Below the pieces are notes generated by a model. That model did not search any database, had not been told where the DNA came from, and saw only the letters and a list, made by a program, of their open reading frames with translations. The position numbers were made by a program, and so were the translations under genes. From a bacterium (GTDB lineage Bacteria; Bacillota_I; Bacilli_A; RF39; UBA660), in contig JAUNFS010000007.1 of assembly GCA_030524925.1 (NCBI GenBank), positions 1 to 41,084 on the forward strand: DNA of 41,084 nucleotides, written 5' to 3'. Below are positions 1 through 9,013 of this stretch, one piece after another. Numbering within the stretch: position 1 is the stretch's first letter; each line of letters opens with the position of its first letter.

Positions 1-45
1 GATTATAACACACCTAATATGATTTCAAAAGAAAAAGACTAATAA

Positions 46-477
46 TTAGTCCTCACACATTGGATTAGAAAAATACATATCAAAGTTACCTATGTAAATA
101 TCATTGTTTTTAGTATAAAATTTACGGCAAACTAGAATACTAAAATCATATTCTTCTGAGGTATATAACTGGCTTCCACCATCATCATAACTGACATCTG
201 TATCTAATACACTAGTTATCTCATCTATGCTACCAGTTTTTAAGAATTCTTTGATAGTTGTTTGTTTTTTACTATCTTTGTTAAAGTATACTTCTTTTAA
301 TGTTTTTTCCAAATATACGGTTGAGTCTTCGCTGATAGTTGTATATTTGTTAAACTCTTGTGCTGTTCCTTGTTCATTTTTAACGGTTTCAATAAGAGCA
401 TGATTTTCTTCTTCCTTAGTGTTTGTGCAACCCGATACGCAGATAACCATTAAAAATAGCAATAAAATCTTTTTCAT
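46..477 (-). CDS. Small lipoprotein of unknown function
   Basis: A 143-residue protein with a classic lipoprotein signal: charged MKK start, hydrophobic stretch and lipobox VSGC with Cys17 as the predicted lipidated residue. The mature part is acidic and hydrophilic with no domain I recognise, so it is probably anchored on the outer face of the membrane. The start is supported by an AAGGAAC Shine-Dalgarno sequence a few bases upstream and by a strong sigma-A-type promoter at 499-527. It is transcribed alone after the VanZ gene. Being a lipoprotein is well supported; the function is unknown. Confidence 0.8.
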   Translation of the reverse strand: MKKILLLFLMVICVSGCTNTKEEENHALIETVKNEQGTAQEFNKYTTISEDSTVYLEKTLKEVYFNKDSKKQTTIKEFLKTGSIDEITSVLDTDVSYDDGGSQLYTSEEYDFSILVCRKFYTKNNDIYIGNFDMYFSNPMCED

Positions 478-498
478 AAACGTTCCTTTCTTAATATT

Positions 499-527
499 AT
501 TATATTAAGTTTTGGGTTGTCAGTCAA
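499..527 (-). promoter_or_regulatory. Sigma-A-type promoter of the lipoprotein gene
   Basis: Read on the minus strand: TTGACT (522-527), a 17-base spacer and a perfect TATAAT (499-504), about 22 bases before the start codon of the lipoprotein gene. Confidence 0.75.
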
Positions 528-548
528 TTTTTATAGGAGCTAATTAGT

Positions 549-1055
549 TCATTGAATGCTCGCTAGTATTTTATTAATAATTGGTTTTATTAGTAAATAT
601 ATTAAATAGCCAATGATTGTACCAATAAGATTATTTACGATGTCAGTGATGTCTGCACTTCTTACTGCGATTAGTGGCTGAAGAAATTCAATAGTTAAAA
701 TAAATAAAAATGCGTGAGTTATAGTTTTAATGAATTTGTTTTTAGTATTTTGAGTTATTGGGTAGATAATTCCAAATGGTATTAGCATGATGATGTTAAG
801 GATTATTTGTCTTAAGTAGTCTCCTCTTTGATGGATTAAATCATCATATAAATTTAAGTTTATTTTGGCGTAAGGATGATTAAAAATGCTGGGCAAGGAA
901 GATATTATTGGCATAAGGGTAAAGTATAGCACACCACTAATGTAGATATAAAAGATGGTATTAATAATTAGAGTTTTTTTACTTACCTTTTTCCACCTTT
1001 TATAAAAGAAAAAAATATATAGAAGAATAAGTACTAGTATGTCAATTATTTTCAT
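549..1055 (-). CDS. VanZ-family membrane protein
   Basis: A 168-residue integral membrane protein with about four transmembrane segments. It has the VanZ-family pattern: an early YFTLMP segment, LNIIMLIPFGIIYP in the middle, and EFLQPL followed by RSADITDIVNNLIGTIIGY near the end, matching the family's conserved E-x-x-Q and D-x-D-x-x-N polar motifs within membrane helices. VanZ relatives are linked to low-level teicoplanin resistance and envelope biology, but the reaction is unknown. The ATG overlaps the previous gene's stop by 4 bases (1052-1055), so it is the last gene of the methyltransferase-yoaP operon. It ends with TGA. Confidence 0.8.
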   Translation of the reverse strand: MKIIDILVLILLYIFFFYKRWKKVSKKTLIINTIFYIYISGVLYFTLMPIISSLPSIFNHPYAKINLNLYDDLIHQRGDYLRQIILNIIMLIPFGIIYPITQNTKNKFIKTITHAFLFILTIEFLQPLIAVRSADITDIVNNLIGTIIGYLIYLLIKPIINKILASIQ

Positions 1056-1762
1056 GGCCTTTTGATTTTCTGATATAGTTTGATGCTTAGCGGGGGCAAG
1101 TATGCAGTTATTAGACTTATGGCCATAGTAAATATTATCACGCCAGCTAGGATGTTAGAGTTATTTGAGAATTTGGTTATTACTAGAAAGTAAAGCACTG
1201 ATGGAATAATGCTTGTTAGGGTTCTTACGAAATAACCAAATATATGATGATATATTCTATAGAGAATTAGACATAGTAGTGATGAGATGATACTAGTTAT
1301 GATAATTGGTATTATAAACCAAGAAACAATGTTTCCATTTAATGGAGTTACTACTTCTTCCCATACACTAGTAAATGCACCACCTAAGAAGATGATTAAT
1401 AAGAATATTCTGATAATAATTTTGCCAGCGGTTACCGGCTTTTCCATGGGAGCTACGGCATCTTTTCTGGTAGTGGTTGATGATGGCGTAAATACTGGTT
1501 TGTTTGACAAAATATTTTCTTCCTTAGTTTCTACTCCACCACTTCTTAAGGCTTCTTGCTCGTCATAGTATTCATCGCCTGGCTGCCTTAACATGCCTTT
1601 TGAGTCATAAAATTCTTCACCTGGCTGCCTTAATATACCTTTGGCATCATAAAACTCCTCACCTGCTTGTCTCAGCATTCCTTTTGAGTCGTAAAAAGAT
1701 TCTCCGTTTTGTCTTAACATTCCTTTTGAATCATAAAATTCATTATTGTTTTGTTTTTTCAT
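1052..1762 (-). CDS. Membrane protein with N-terminal 14-residue tandem repeats
   Basis: A 236-residue protein in two parts. Residues ~8-75 are five tandem copies of a 14-residue unit with consensus FYDSKGMLRQPGEE; the fifth is degenerate (YYDEQEALRSGG). The part from ~110 to the end has four or so hydrophobic segments and is clearly membrane-embedded. A Ser/Thr-rich linker joins them. The repeat resembles the aromatic-Asp-x-x-Gly-x-Leu pattern of MORN/WG-like repeats but I cannot assign it to a family. The gene overlaps both neighbours by 4 bases (yoaP-like upstream, VanZ downstream), so it is translationally coupled in that operon. Function unknown. Confidence 0.75.
   Translation of the reverse strand: MKKQNNNEFYDSKGMLRQNGESFYDSKGMLRQAGEEFYDAKGILRQPGEEFYDSKGMLRQPGDEYYDEQEALRSGGVETKEENILSNKPVFTPSSTTTRKDAVAPMEKPVTAGKIIIRIFLLIIFLGGAFTSVWEEVVTPLNGNIVSWFIIPIIITSIISSLLCLILYRIYHHIFGYFVRTLTSIIPSVLYFLVITKFSNNSNILAGVIIFTMAISLITAYLPPLSIKLYQKIKRP
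1554..1741 (-). repeat. Coding tandem repeat, 42-base unit, five copies
   Basis: In-frame minisatellite inside the membrane-protein gene. On the plus strand the copies show recurring words such as CATTCCTTTTGAGTCATAAAA in several variants (the coding form of FYDSKGM). Copies 1-4 are close to identical and the fifth is diverged. Unit length and reading frame (14 codons) are kept, so copy number could change without a frameshift. Confidence 0.8.
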
Positions 1763-2514
1763 TTTTCTTCCTTTTCTAACAGTTTTGCTAAAGCATTAGC
1801 ATTTAGTATGGTATTTGATATAAATTTTCCTTTATAAAAGTTTGCCCAATTGTTAAATACACATGGAGCATTTTTGGCTTTTTCTAGAGTATCAATTTTA
1901 ATAAAATTAATCTTGATTTTTTGAGTATTAGCATATTCTGATAATTCGCTTACTTCATATTCTACATATGGACACTCATTACTGTAATATATTGTAAATT
2001 CTTTTTCATTGATAGACATTTTTCTTGCTGTTTCATTAAATTTAGGCGTTTTTGCACTATCAAATGGTAAGGCTAAAAGTTCATAATCACCAATTGTATC
2101 TACTACTTTAAAACCGTAGTGTTCAAAAAATGATTTTTCGCTTAAGAATGGTTTTTTCTTTTTGCTTGATAGAACGCATAAACCTGATTTATTTTTAGAT
2201 TTAGCATCAGCTATCGCATAGTTAAGTAGGTCTTTGCCTATACCTTTTCCTTTAAAGCTACCTGCTACCCAAAGACAGTAGATATAAATATAATTTTCGC
2301 CTGTAATAGGAACCCAAGCGGTTTCTAAGGGTTCATATTCTATAAAGGTTTTTCCTCTATCATTAAGTTTTCTAAAAACATGGCCATCAGCAAATTTGTT
2401 TTTTAGCCACTTTCTTTTATTTTCTACACCTATTTGATGTTTAGGATCTCCAATAGCACAACATAGGTGTTCTTTTTCAATATTTTCATTTGTTAAATTT
2501 AGATATTCTTTCAT
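1759..2514 (-). CDS. yoaP: YoaP-like GNAT acetyltransferase with C-terminal thioredoxin-like domain
   Basis: A 251-residue two-domain protein. Residues ~1-155 form a GNAT N-acetyltransferase domain with the acetyl-CoA-binding loop SFKGKGIGK at ~86-94. Residues ~170-251 hold a thioredoxin-fold-like module beginning IYYSNECPYV and ending with the partner strand around APCVFNN. The length and order match the Bacillus YoaP family (GNAT plus YoaP-like domain). The acyl acceptor is not known for the family. It lies 12 bases after the methyltransferase gene and overlaps the next gene by 4 bases, so it sits inside one operon. Confidence 0.8.
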   Translation of the reverse strand: MKEYLNLTNENIEKEHLCCAIGDPKHQIGVENKRKWLKNKFADGHVFRKLNDRGKTFIEYEPLETAWVPITGENYIYIYCLWVAGSFKGKGIGKDLLNYAIADAKSKNKSGLCVLSSKKKKPFLSEKSFFEHYGFKVVDTIGDYELLALPFDSAKTPKFNETARKMSINEKEFTIYYSNECPYVEYEVSELSEYANTQKIKINFIKIDTLEKAKNAPCVFNNWANFYKGKFISNTILNANALAKLLEKEEK

Positions 2515-2526
2515 TCTTACTCCTTC

Positions 2527-3405
2527 TTATTTTTTAACTGCTAAAATGTAAGCTACTGATTTTGGTGCAATGATTTTAGAGCCTGGATTTAGGGTATTAT
2601 AATCGTAAAAATACTCTTTGGTCATTGCATCATGATCTAAGTATTCATAAATATATAAGTTATTACTTGCAAGGATAGATTCTATTTCTTGATAAGTATA
2701 TTTTGCTAGCATCTTTTCGTTAGCACTAGCTGCAAGTTCTTCATTGATTTTAGCTTCTTTTGAATAGTCAGTTGTTTGATAATCAAATAGAACACTACTT
2801 CCCTCTTTAATGTTACTAGCAATTGTTTTTATTAAGGCACTAAAGTCATCTTTTGATAAGTAGTAGCTAAGACCTAGCAAGCTATTAAATGATTTTTGGT
2901 TTTTGTCGTATGATGAATTATTTAAATTTTTAAGCCAACTGGCGCTTGTAAAATCTGCTTTAATGTACTGGGTGTTAAAAGATTTGATATGAGCATTTTT
3001 TAGTCTTTTTAATTTGTCTTCTATAACTTCTTCTTTATCTATTTCATAGCATTTTATTTTTTGGTCTAGGGTGCTAGTGCTGTAACCTGATGCGTAAACT
3101 ACATATTGTTTGCAGCCTAGCTTGATTGCTACATCTAATGATCTTTTATTAAAAGCACTTCGGCCTAATACTGATGGGCCTAATTGATTATTAACTATCC
3201 ACTTAATTGCTTCTTCTTTAGTACCAATAAAGTTTGGATTAAAGTATTTAATTCCTTGGGTCATATTATCAAGAATGCTTTCGTATTCTTCTTTGGTTAA
3301 AATATATTTTGCATATTTATCATCATATATTTTTAGATTACTATTTTGTTCATGATAGCATCTTACAAATGCACTTACTAGTGCGGTCATGTTATTTTCT
3401 TTCAT
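2527..3405 (-). CDS. SAM-dependent methyltransferase, PPM/LCM (TIGR00027-like) family
   Basis: A 292-residue cytoplasmic methyltransferase of the leucine carboxymethyltransferase-like class. It opens with MTALVSAFVRCYHE, typical of the family. The SAM-binding glycine strand is present in altered form (VVYASGYSTSTLD, usually G-x-G-x-D), followed by an acidic YEIDKEEVIEDK ribose-binding segment and SVLFDYQ. The substrate cannot be told from sequence; relatives act on small metabolites. The start is supported by AGAGGTGG eight bases upstream and a plausible promoter at 3426-3454. It is the first gene of a four-gene operon. Confidence 0.75.
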   Translation of the reverse strand: MKENNMTALVSAFVRCYHEQNSNLKIYDDKYAKYILTKEEYESILDNMTQGIKYFNPNFIGTKEEAIKWIVNNQLGPSVLGRSAFNKRSLDVAIKLGCKQYVVYASGYSTSTLDQKIKCYEIDKEEVIEDKLKRLKNAHIKSFNTQYIKADFTSASWLKNLNNSSYDKNQKSFNSLLGLSYYLSKDDFSALIKTIASNIKEGSSVLFDYQTTDYSKEAKINEELAASANEKMLAKYTYQEIESILASNNLYIYEYLDHDAMTKEYFYDYNTLNPGSKIIAPKSVAYILAVKK

Positions 3406-3425
3406 TTTTTATCCACCTCTAATAC

Positions 3426-3454
3426 TTAATACTACACCGAGCAAATCTTTACAA
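3426..3454 (-). promoter_or_regulatory. Likely promoter of the methyltransferase-yoaP-VanZ operon
   Basis: Minus-strand TTGTAA (3449-3454), 17-base spacer, TATTAA (3426-3431), about 20 bases before the methyltransferase start codon. The -10 box is imperfect, so confidence is moderate. Confidence 0.5.
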
Positions 3455-3508
3455 GTCTTGAAAAATTAACGATTTTGTGGTAATATAAAAGCATATTAAA
3501 GGAATAAT

Positions 3509-4417
3509 TTAGTTATTCTTTTTATTTTTTACTTTACCTAATCTAATAACTACAGAGGTATATTTTTTTCTTTTTTTGTTTAAAATATTATCTACTTCAT
3601 CAGCTACATTTTTAAATTTAGCATTCATAAAGTGCGTGAATATATACTCTACTTCGTTGATATCGTTTTTATATTTGTAACAAAACTCCCTTATTGGGGC
3701 ACATATTGTAAATACCCAAATTGGTGAGACAATAATTATTTTTTGATAAGCTGAGATATCTTTGTTTATTTTTTTTAGTGGCATACGCCATTTGTGCATG
3801 TTAAATCTTCCGCACCACCAAAATCCTAAGTCCCCTTCGGTTTTTTCGGTTGTTTGAAGTTCAAGAATATCGGCTTTTAGTTTATTTGCTTCTTCATAAG
3901 CTACTTTTTTGGTATAGCCTTTTCTAGAGAAATAAACAACTAATATTTTTTTATCTTTACCAATGTTTGTATAAGCGTCTTTATTAAACGAAAACTCATT
4001 TTGGGTATAATAGATGTATGAAATATACCCGATAAGCATTTGCAAAATACCAATTATAAAAAATGATATAGATAAGGCATTTTTAGGTAAGATAATAAAC
4101 TGAATAGTTATCCATAGCATAAGCGTAAAACCAAAGATTGTTCCTAAAATTATTCCACTTTTTTTATTTTTTAGAAGAAGAATAACTGCTAGTAAGTTGG
4201 TTAAACCATTTACGATAAACAAACTAATACCTGAGAAAATGTAGTTTGTAAATAGTATATCGCTTAATGGTAGTACCTTAAAGTAAGGAAGCAAGTTTTC
4301 CATTTGAAGTAGCTTACCAGTTGGATCTATAAACATACAAATACTTCCATAAAAGGCACCGACACAAACAAATAAACAGATACACATTAAAGTAGTTTTT
4401 AATATTTTTAATTTCAT
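3509..4417 (-). CDS. Membrane protein fused to a flavodoxin-like domain
   Basis: A 302-residue protein. Residues ~1-140 contain four hydrophobic segments. Residues ~155-270 are flavodoxin-like: the first strand and FMN phosphate loop read KILVVYFSRKGYTKKVA, followed later by IIIVSPIWVFTICAPIREF, the family's second flavin-binding loop. A small-molecule redox role at the inner membrane face is the simplest reading; the partner is unknown. The start is 41 bases after the ABC permease stop with no terminator between them, so it probably ends the TetR-controlled operon. A weak hairpin (GAATAA/TTATTC) overlaps its stop codon. Confidence 0.7.
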   Translation of the reverse strand: MKLKILKTTLMCICLFVCVGAFYGSICMFIDPTGKLLQMENLLPYFKVLPLSDILFTNYIFSGISLFIVNGLTNLLAVILLLKNKKSGIILGTIFGFTLMLWITIQFIILPKNALSISFFIIGILQMLIGYISYIYYTQNEFSFNKDAYTNIGKDKKILVVYFSRKGYTKKVAYEEANKLKADILELQTTEKTEGDLGFWWCGRFNMHKWRMPLKKINKDISAYQKIIIVSPIWVFTICAPIREFCYKYKNDINEVEYIFTHFMNAKFKNVADEVDNILNKKRKKYTSVVIRLGKVKNKKNN

Positions 4418-4458
4418 TTAGACACTTCTTTTCTATAATTACTATAACCTAGTGTTTC

Positions 4459-5595
4459 CTAGTTTATTACTTGTTTTTTCTTACTAATATAATTAGTTAA
4501 TAAAATAAATATAGTACTAAATATTATGACTATTAGACTATTTGTTATTAGTGGCTTGATGGTTTCTAGATTAATATTTTCAATTACTTTGATAGTTTCA
4601 TTGTTGATAACATAATAGTATGTTGGCAAGATACGAGCTATTTTTAGAACATAACTTGGCATATACTGCATAGGAACAAAGCAACCACACAAGAATGATG
4701 AACCTACAGCTAAAACATTTACGATGCCACCAATAGCTTCTTTTTTAGTAGTAAAGTTTCCGATTAAATTGCCGATAGTTAATGCACAGAAACTAAATAT
4801 TAATGAGTTAAATATATAAAGTAAGCCATTTGTACTAAACATTAAATCTTTAAATAGAATGGTACTTAGAATCATGTAAAATAACCACATAAGAAAGATT
4901 ACAATTGCTGTTGATAGTAGAACTATTTTGTTATATCTTTTTTGATTAAAACTACTTATGATGGTTCTTTTGTAGACATTTTCTTCTTTGATGCTGGATA
5001 AAATCATACTAATGCAGTAGACGCAGCCAGCTAAGAAAGCATAATTTAGAAAGTTAAAATAAGTGTTCATGCTATTTATTTTTGAGGTATCTAGATTAGT
5101 GGTAAGTTTGATATTAATGTCTGAATCTAGAGTTTCATTTACTTTATCTACTAATTCTTTACCTTTATAATAATCTTTATATATTAATAGAGTTTTGAAG
5201 TATTTATTTACTAACATTTCAGTGTATGATGAAGAAGAATCGTTGTTTGATTTGTATTCTAAAGATGGGGTTATTTCTTTTAGCATATCTTCGTGAAAGT
5301 TAGCTGGGATATAAATTATGTAGCTTATATCACGATAAAAAAGTGCATCGTCTAATTTTTCTTCTTTGACGTTTTTAATTTTTGTGTGCTCATTTAGATA
5401 ATTAATAAAGTTGTCAGTTAAATAGTTTCCTTTATCGTTATTTATGATGGCGATGCTTGGCTTTGTTTCTTCAAAATTAGTTTGATTACTTCCTGTTTGG
5501 TTAATTAGAGTTATAGAAAGTAACATGATAGTGTATAGAATTAGCATACCTTTAATCTTGTTTAGAATTTTTAGGATTGTTTTAAATACTATCAT
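4459..5595 (-). CDS. ABC-2 type transporter permease
   Basis: A 378-residue ABC-2-type permease: one N-terminal transmembrane helix, a ~150-residue extracytoplasmic domain (SIAIINNDKGNYLTDNFINYL, typical of this class), then five or six clustered helices from ~185 onward. The gene overlaps the preceding permease by 14 bases (5582-5595), so the two permeases and the ATPase are co-translated and probably form a heterodimeric exporter. Substrate unknown; linkage to LiaF-like and DUF4097-like proteins suggests peptide or lipid handling under envelope stress (inference). Confidence 0.8.
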   Translation of the reverse strand: MIVFKTILKILNKIKGMLILYTIMLLSITLINQTGSNQTNFEETKPSIAIINNDKGNYLTDNFINYLNEHTKIKNVKEEKLDDALFYRDISYIIYIPANFHEDMLKEITPSLEYKSNNDSSSSYTEMLVNKYFKTLLIYKDYYKGKELVDKVNETLDSDINIKLTTNLDTSKINSMNTYFNFLNYAFLAGCVYCISMILSSIKEENVYKRTIISSFNQKRYNKIVLLSTAIVIFLMWLFYMILSTILFKDLMFSTNGLLYIFNSLIFSFCALTIGNLIGNFTTKKEAIGGIVNVLAVGSSFLCGCFVPMQYMPSYVLKIARILPTYYYVINNETIKVIENINLETIKPLITNSLIVIIFSTIFILLTNYISKKKQVIN

Positions 5596-6748
5596 ACTGC
5601 TGCCTCCTTAAACTTACGATTGAGATTATTAAGCATATAAAAATAAATATACTTAAAAATGATAAATCTCTTAAATATCTAGTATATGTTCCATAATAAT
5701 AAAGTGAGTAGAAACCATCAGTTATTAAGTTATTAGGATTTATTAGATTTATTACTGGGATATTTTTGTCTATAACATATTTTAGTTCTACACCAGTCAT
5801 TCCTGATAGAACTGATAGAAACATAGAAATAGCGATTATAATTCCTGTTTTTGCGCCTTCAGATACTTTGAATGTTGAAGCAATCATGACGCCAAGAGAT
5901 ATGCCTGCTAGACTGCCAAGCATAGATAGCAAGATAACAAGAGGAAAATTACTACCAAAGTCTGCTTTAATAACAAATACTAGAAATAGCATAAGAATTG
6001 CTAGACCAACTAAGCTTACAAAGTATGATGCTAGAAGCGAACTTAAAATAATTGTTCCTTTTTTGTTTGGAGAAACTGATATTCTTTTTCCTTTATTACT
6101 CATATTTGCTAGAGAGTTATTGATTGCAGATAAACCTAACATGCCACCGTACATGCAGGCCATAGCAATAAGTGTGTAGTATTCTATTTGAGTATAACTA
6201 AGATTAGAGTTTGATATGTTTATTAGATTTACTTTTTCATTATTTATTTTATTGGTAATTTGCTTAATTATATCGTTAATATCGTTACTATTTCCAATTG
6301 TTAGCTCTTTCTCTGTTAAATCTTTGATTATCTTGGTGTTTTGCTCAATTTCAGATGAGATGTATTTTAAGATTGTTTGATTAATACCATTTTCTTTGAT
6401 AATAATATTTTCTTGGTTATTTTCAAAAAAGATGTAGCCTTCTATTTCGCCGGCTTCTAAAAGATTTGCGGCATCTTCTTTAGTCGTATATTTTATATTA
6501 AATAGTTTTTCGTCACTATGATCATTTGATAACTCCTCAAATGTTTTTTTATAAATTTCTTGATTTTGATATTCTTCATTATCAACTATAGCAATATCAA
6601 ATACCTGAAGCATTTCATCTTTTTCAATATTTGAAAAGGCCATATTAAAGAATACACCTAATATGATTGGAAAAGCGTATGTCCAAAAGATTAGTACTTT
6701 GTTTTTAAATAATATTTTGATGTTATATTTTAGATTATGAAGAAACAT
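5582..6748 (-). CDS. ABC-2 type transporter permease
   Basis: A 388-residue permease with the same architecture as the next gene downstream: an N-terminal helix (FWTYAFPIILGVFFNMAF), a large extracytoplasmic loop at ~45-190, then five or more helices to the C terminus. The N-terminal LFKNKVLIFWTYAFPI pattern is common in ABC-2 permeases of resistance or bacteriocin exporters. Its start overlaps the ATPase stop (6748) and its end overlaps the second permease, which supports a single three-gene exporter unit. Confidence 0.8.
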   Translation of the reverse strand: MFLHNLKYNIKILFKNKVLIFWTYAFPIILGVFFNMAFSNIEKDEMLQVFDIAIVDNEEYQNQEIYKKTFEELSNDHSDEKLFNIKYTTKEDAANLLEAGEIEGYIFFENNQENIIIKENGINQTILKYISSEIEQNTKIIKDLTEKELTIGNSNDINDIIKQITNKINNEKVNLINISNSNLSYTQIEYYTLIAMACMYGGMLGLSAINNSLANMSNKGKRISVSPNKKGTIILSSLLASYFVSLVGLAILMLFLVFVIKADFGSNFPLVILLSMLGSLAGISLGVMIASTFKVSEGAKTGIIIAISMFLSVLSGMTGVELKYVIDKNIPVINLINPNNLITDGFYSLYYYGTYTRYLRDLSFLSIFIFICLIISIVSLRRQQYDSI

Positions 6749-7509
6749 TAGTCTCTTAGTTCCTTTCCAGTAAGTTTTAGAAAGACATCATTTAGTGTAG
6801 GTCCGACATGCTCAACTTTAACTTTGATGTTTGCTTGTTTTTTTAGTTCTTCACTAGTTCCTTCAGCAATAATTTTTCCTTTGTCTAAGATAATAATACG
6901 GTCACATAAGATTTCTACTTCTTCCATGTAATGGGTTGTATAAATTATTGTTGCTCCGTTATCTCTTAATTTTTTTATACCATCTAAAATATTATTTCTA
7001 CTTTGAGGGTCAACAGCTACAGTTGGCTCGTCTAAGAAAATTAGTTTTGGTTTATGAGCAATGCCACAGGCGATATTTAATCTTCTTAAAAGACCACCAG
7101 ATAACTCTTTAGGATAGTATTTTGTAAAATCTTTTAAGCCTACTAATTTAAGTGCATCATCTACATATTTTTTTCTTTGTTCTTTATTGCTTATATATAG
7201 TCCGCAAAAATAGTTGATGTTATCATAAACATTTAATTCATTAAATACTGCTACATCTTGGAAGATTACGCCTATTTCCTTTTTTATATCATAAGAGTCT
7301 GGTTTCATTTCTTTACCAAATATTTTAATGTCACCGCTTTGATATTTTAAAAGGGATAAAAGACAGTTGATTGTGGTACTTTTACCACTACCGTTTGGAC
7401 CTAAAAGTCCTAGTATTTCCCCTTTATAGACATCAAATGAAATGTCATCAATAGCTTTTTTATTATTATATTTTTTTGTTAAGTTTTTTATTTCTATTAC
7501 TTTTTCCAT
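6748..7509 (-). CDS. ABC transporter ATP-binding protein
   Basis: A 253-residue nucleotide-binding subunit with all expected motifs: Walker A GPNGSGKST near residue 38, Q-loop VIFQD near 88, a signature LSGGLLRR (variant of LSGGQQQR), Walker B LIFLDEPT near 165 and the H-switch TTHYMEE near 197. It powers the two permeases encoded immediately downstream. An AGAGG ribosome site lies five bases before the ATG. The gene follows the DUF4097-like gene by 8 bases, placing the exporter under the TetR operator upstream. Confidence 0.92.
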   Translation of the reverse strand: MEKVIEIKNLTKKYNNKKAIDDISFDVYKGEILGLLGPNGSGKSTTINCLLSLLKYQSGDIKIFGKEMKPDSYDIKKEIGVIFQDVAVFNELNVYDNINYFCGLYISNKEQRKKYVDDALKLVGLKDFTKYYPKELSGGLLRRLNIACGIAHKPKLIFLDEPTVAVDPQSRNNILDGIKKLRDNGATIIYTTHYMEEVEILCDRIIILDKGKIIAEGTSEELKKQANIKVKVEHVGPTLNDVFLKLTGKELRD

Positions 7510-7517
7510 TTGTACCT

Positions 7518-8333
7518 CTATTTATTATTTATTTCTACTTTGCCAACACCTGCATCTATTTCTAGAGTGTTAATGCCTCTGCCAATAGTAACGTCATCAT
7601 CAATGTTTTCACCATTAAAGGTAATACTCCCTACACCTTTTTCTATAATAAAAGTATAGTCTTCTTTTGCTCTTAAAAGGTTTAGTTTTAGCGAACCTAC
7701 TCCAGTATCTATACTACTATCACCAGATATATCACAGGTGATATCACTTTTGCCAACACCTAAATCTAGATCTGCGTTATTTAATTTACCATCTTTAATA
7801 GTTATTTTGCCAGCGCCACCATTAATTTTGGCATAATTAGATACGATTAGTTTATCTATTGTTATTTTACTAGCGCCTAAGTCCATATAAAGTTTATTTG
7901 AGTTTAAAGCACCAATATTTATTTTGCCAGCACCAATTGTCATATCAGTTGATGTGAGAATAGTATCAGTGGGAACCGTAATTACTAGTTTGTAATTATT
8001 TGCAGCATTATAGACAGTTAAACCTTTGTCAGTTATGTCAATATTGCCTTCTTCATTTTCATAAGTTAGATCACTATTATTTGTACTAATTTCTAGTTTG
8101 TTACCTTCTTTAATTTCTACGTTTGTATTATTAATATTGATTTTTAAAGAAACTATTTTATCATCTTGTTTAGAAATAATTTTAGTTTCAATGTTTTCAT
8201 TTTCAGTAGTTATTAGACCTACTGTGCTTAGAATTTTGTAACCAGCGATTACGACTGATGAAATTATTGTTACGGCTAGAAAAAGAGCAAAGGCTTCGGC
8301 ACAGTATTTAATTATTTTTTGAGCGGTATTCAT
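7518..8333 (-). CDS. DUF4097-like membrane-anchored beta-helix protein
   Basis: About 271 residues from the chosen start. One N-terminal transmembrane helix (FALFLAVTIISSVVIAGY) is followed by a repetitive beta-rich domain with recurring units such as DLGVGKSDI, DTGVGSLKL, EKGVGSITF and DAGVGKVEI, typical of the DUF4097/DUF4098 (LiaG-like) family. The start at 8333 is chosen because its ATG overlaps the TGA of the LiaF-like gene (ATGA coupling); an upstream in-frame ATG at 8360 would lie inside that gene. Likely an extracytoplasmic partner of the LiaF-like protein in envelope-stress sensing (family inference). Confidence 0.75.
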   Translation of the reverse strand: MNTAQKIIKYCAEAFALFLAVTIISSVVIAGYKILSTVGLITTENENIETKIISKQDDKIVSLKININNTNVEIKEGNKLEISTNNSDLTYENEEGNIDITDKGLTVYNAANNYKLVITVPTDTILTSTDMTIGAGKINIGALNSNKLYMDLGASKITIDKLIVSNYAKINGGAGKITIKDGKLNNADLDLGVGKSDITCDISGDSSIDTGVGSLKLNLLRAKEDYTFIIEKGVGSITFNGENIDDDVTIGRGINTLEIDAGVGKVEINNK

Positions 8334-9013
8334 TTTATTTCTACGCCTCCAAATGTACAAGTGGCATTGATGTAAATTGTGTATTTTCCATCTTCTTTGT
8401 TACCCTTTTTACGACTACTAACACCACCAAATAGAGCTGTTGGTTTAATTTTAATATTAACATTTTTAGGAACATAAATATCTATTCCACCAAAGATAGC
8501 ACTAGCGTTAATTACGACATCACTTTTAATTACTGCATCTCTTAAGTCTAGTTTAATACCACCAAATACAGCATTTAAATTAGTACCTTTAAATTCTTCT
8601 TTGTCAAAGTTTAAGTCTTGACTACTAAAGATGGCAGCATAGCCTTCATCAGGATTCATTTTAGAGTTAAGTTTTTTAATTTCTTCATTTACTTTTTTAC
8701 TTACTTTTTCCTTAAATAGCATTGAAAGACCGATAATTACTAGTACTATAGGAATAAATAATTTCCATACTATATCAAATGATAGTACTTTTTGGGCTGC
8801 TAGTAAAAGAAGCACTCCGATGATAAAACCAATTAAGTTACCCGTTTTGTCTTTTTCATTAAAGAAACCAATAAAGCATGGCACAATTATAAATAGAGTC
8901 CACCATCCTTCAAAAAAGATATCTACTTTAAATAGGTTTAAAGAGTTACCTCCTAAAAGTATTCCGACTATAATAAGTATAATTCCCCATATAATATTTG
9001 TTTTTTTATTCAT
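8330..9013 (-). CDS. LiaF-like membrane protein
   Basis: A 227-residue protein with four N-terminal transmembrane segments (residues ~8-105) and a C-terminal soluble beta domain (~125-227) containing three recurrences of the FGG(I/V) motif (AVFGGIKLD, AIFGGIDIYVP, ALFGGVSS, TFGGVEIK). This is the arrangement of LiaF/cell-wall-active-antibiotics-response proteins, which restrain envelope-stress signalling in Bacillus. Here the neighbour is a TetR regulator rather than a LiaRS two-component pair. It overlaps the TetR gene by 8 bases and the DUF4097-like gene by 4. Confidence 0.75.
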   Translation of the reverse strand: MNKKTNIIWGIILIIVGILLGGNSLNLFKVDIFFEGWWTLFIIVPCFIGFFNEKDKTGNLIGFIIGVLLLLAAQKVLSFDIVWKLFIPIVLVIIGLSMLFKEKVSKKVNEEIKKLNSKMNPDEGYAAIFSSQDLNFDKEEFKGTNLNAVFGGIKLDLRDAVIKSDVVINASAIFGGIDIYVPKNVNIKIKPTALFGGVSSRKKGNKEDGKYTIYINATCTFGGVEIK

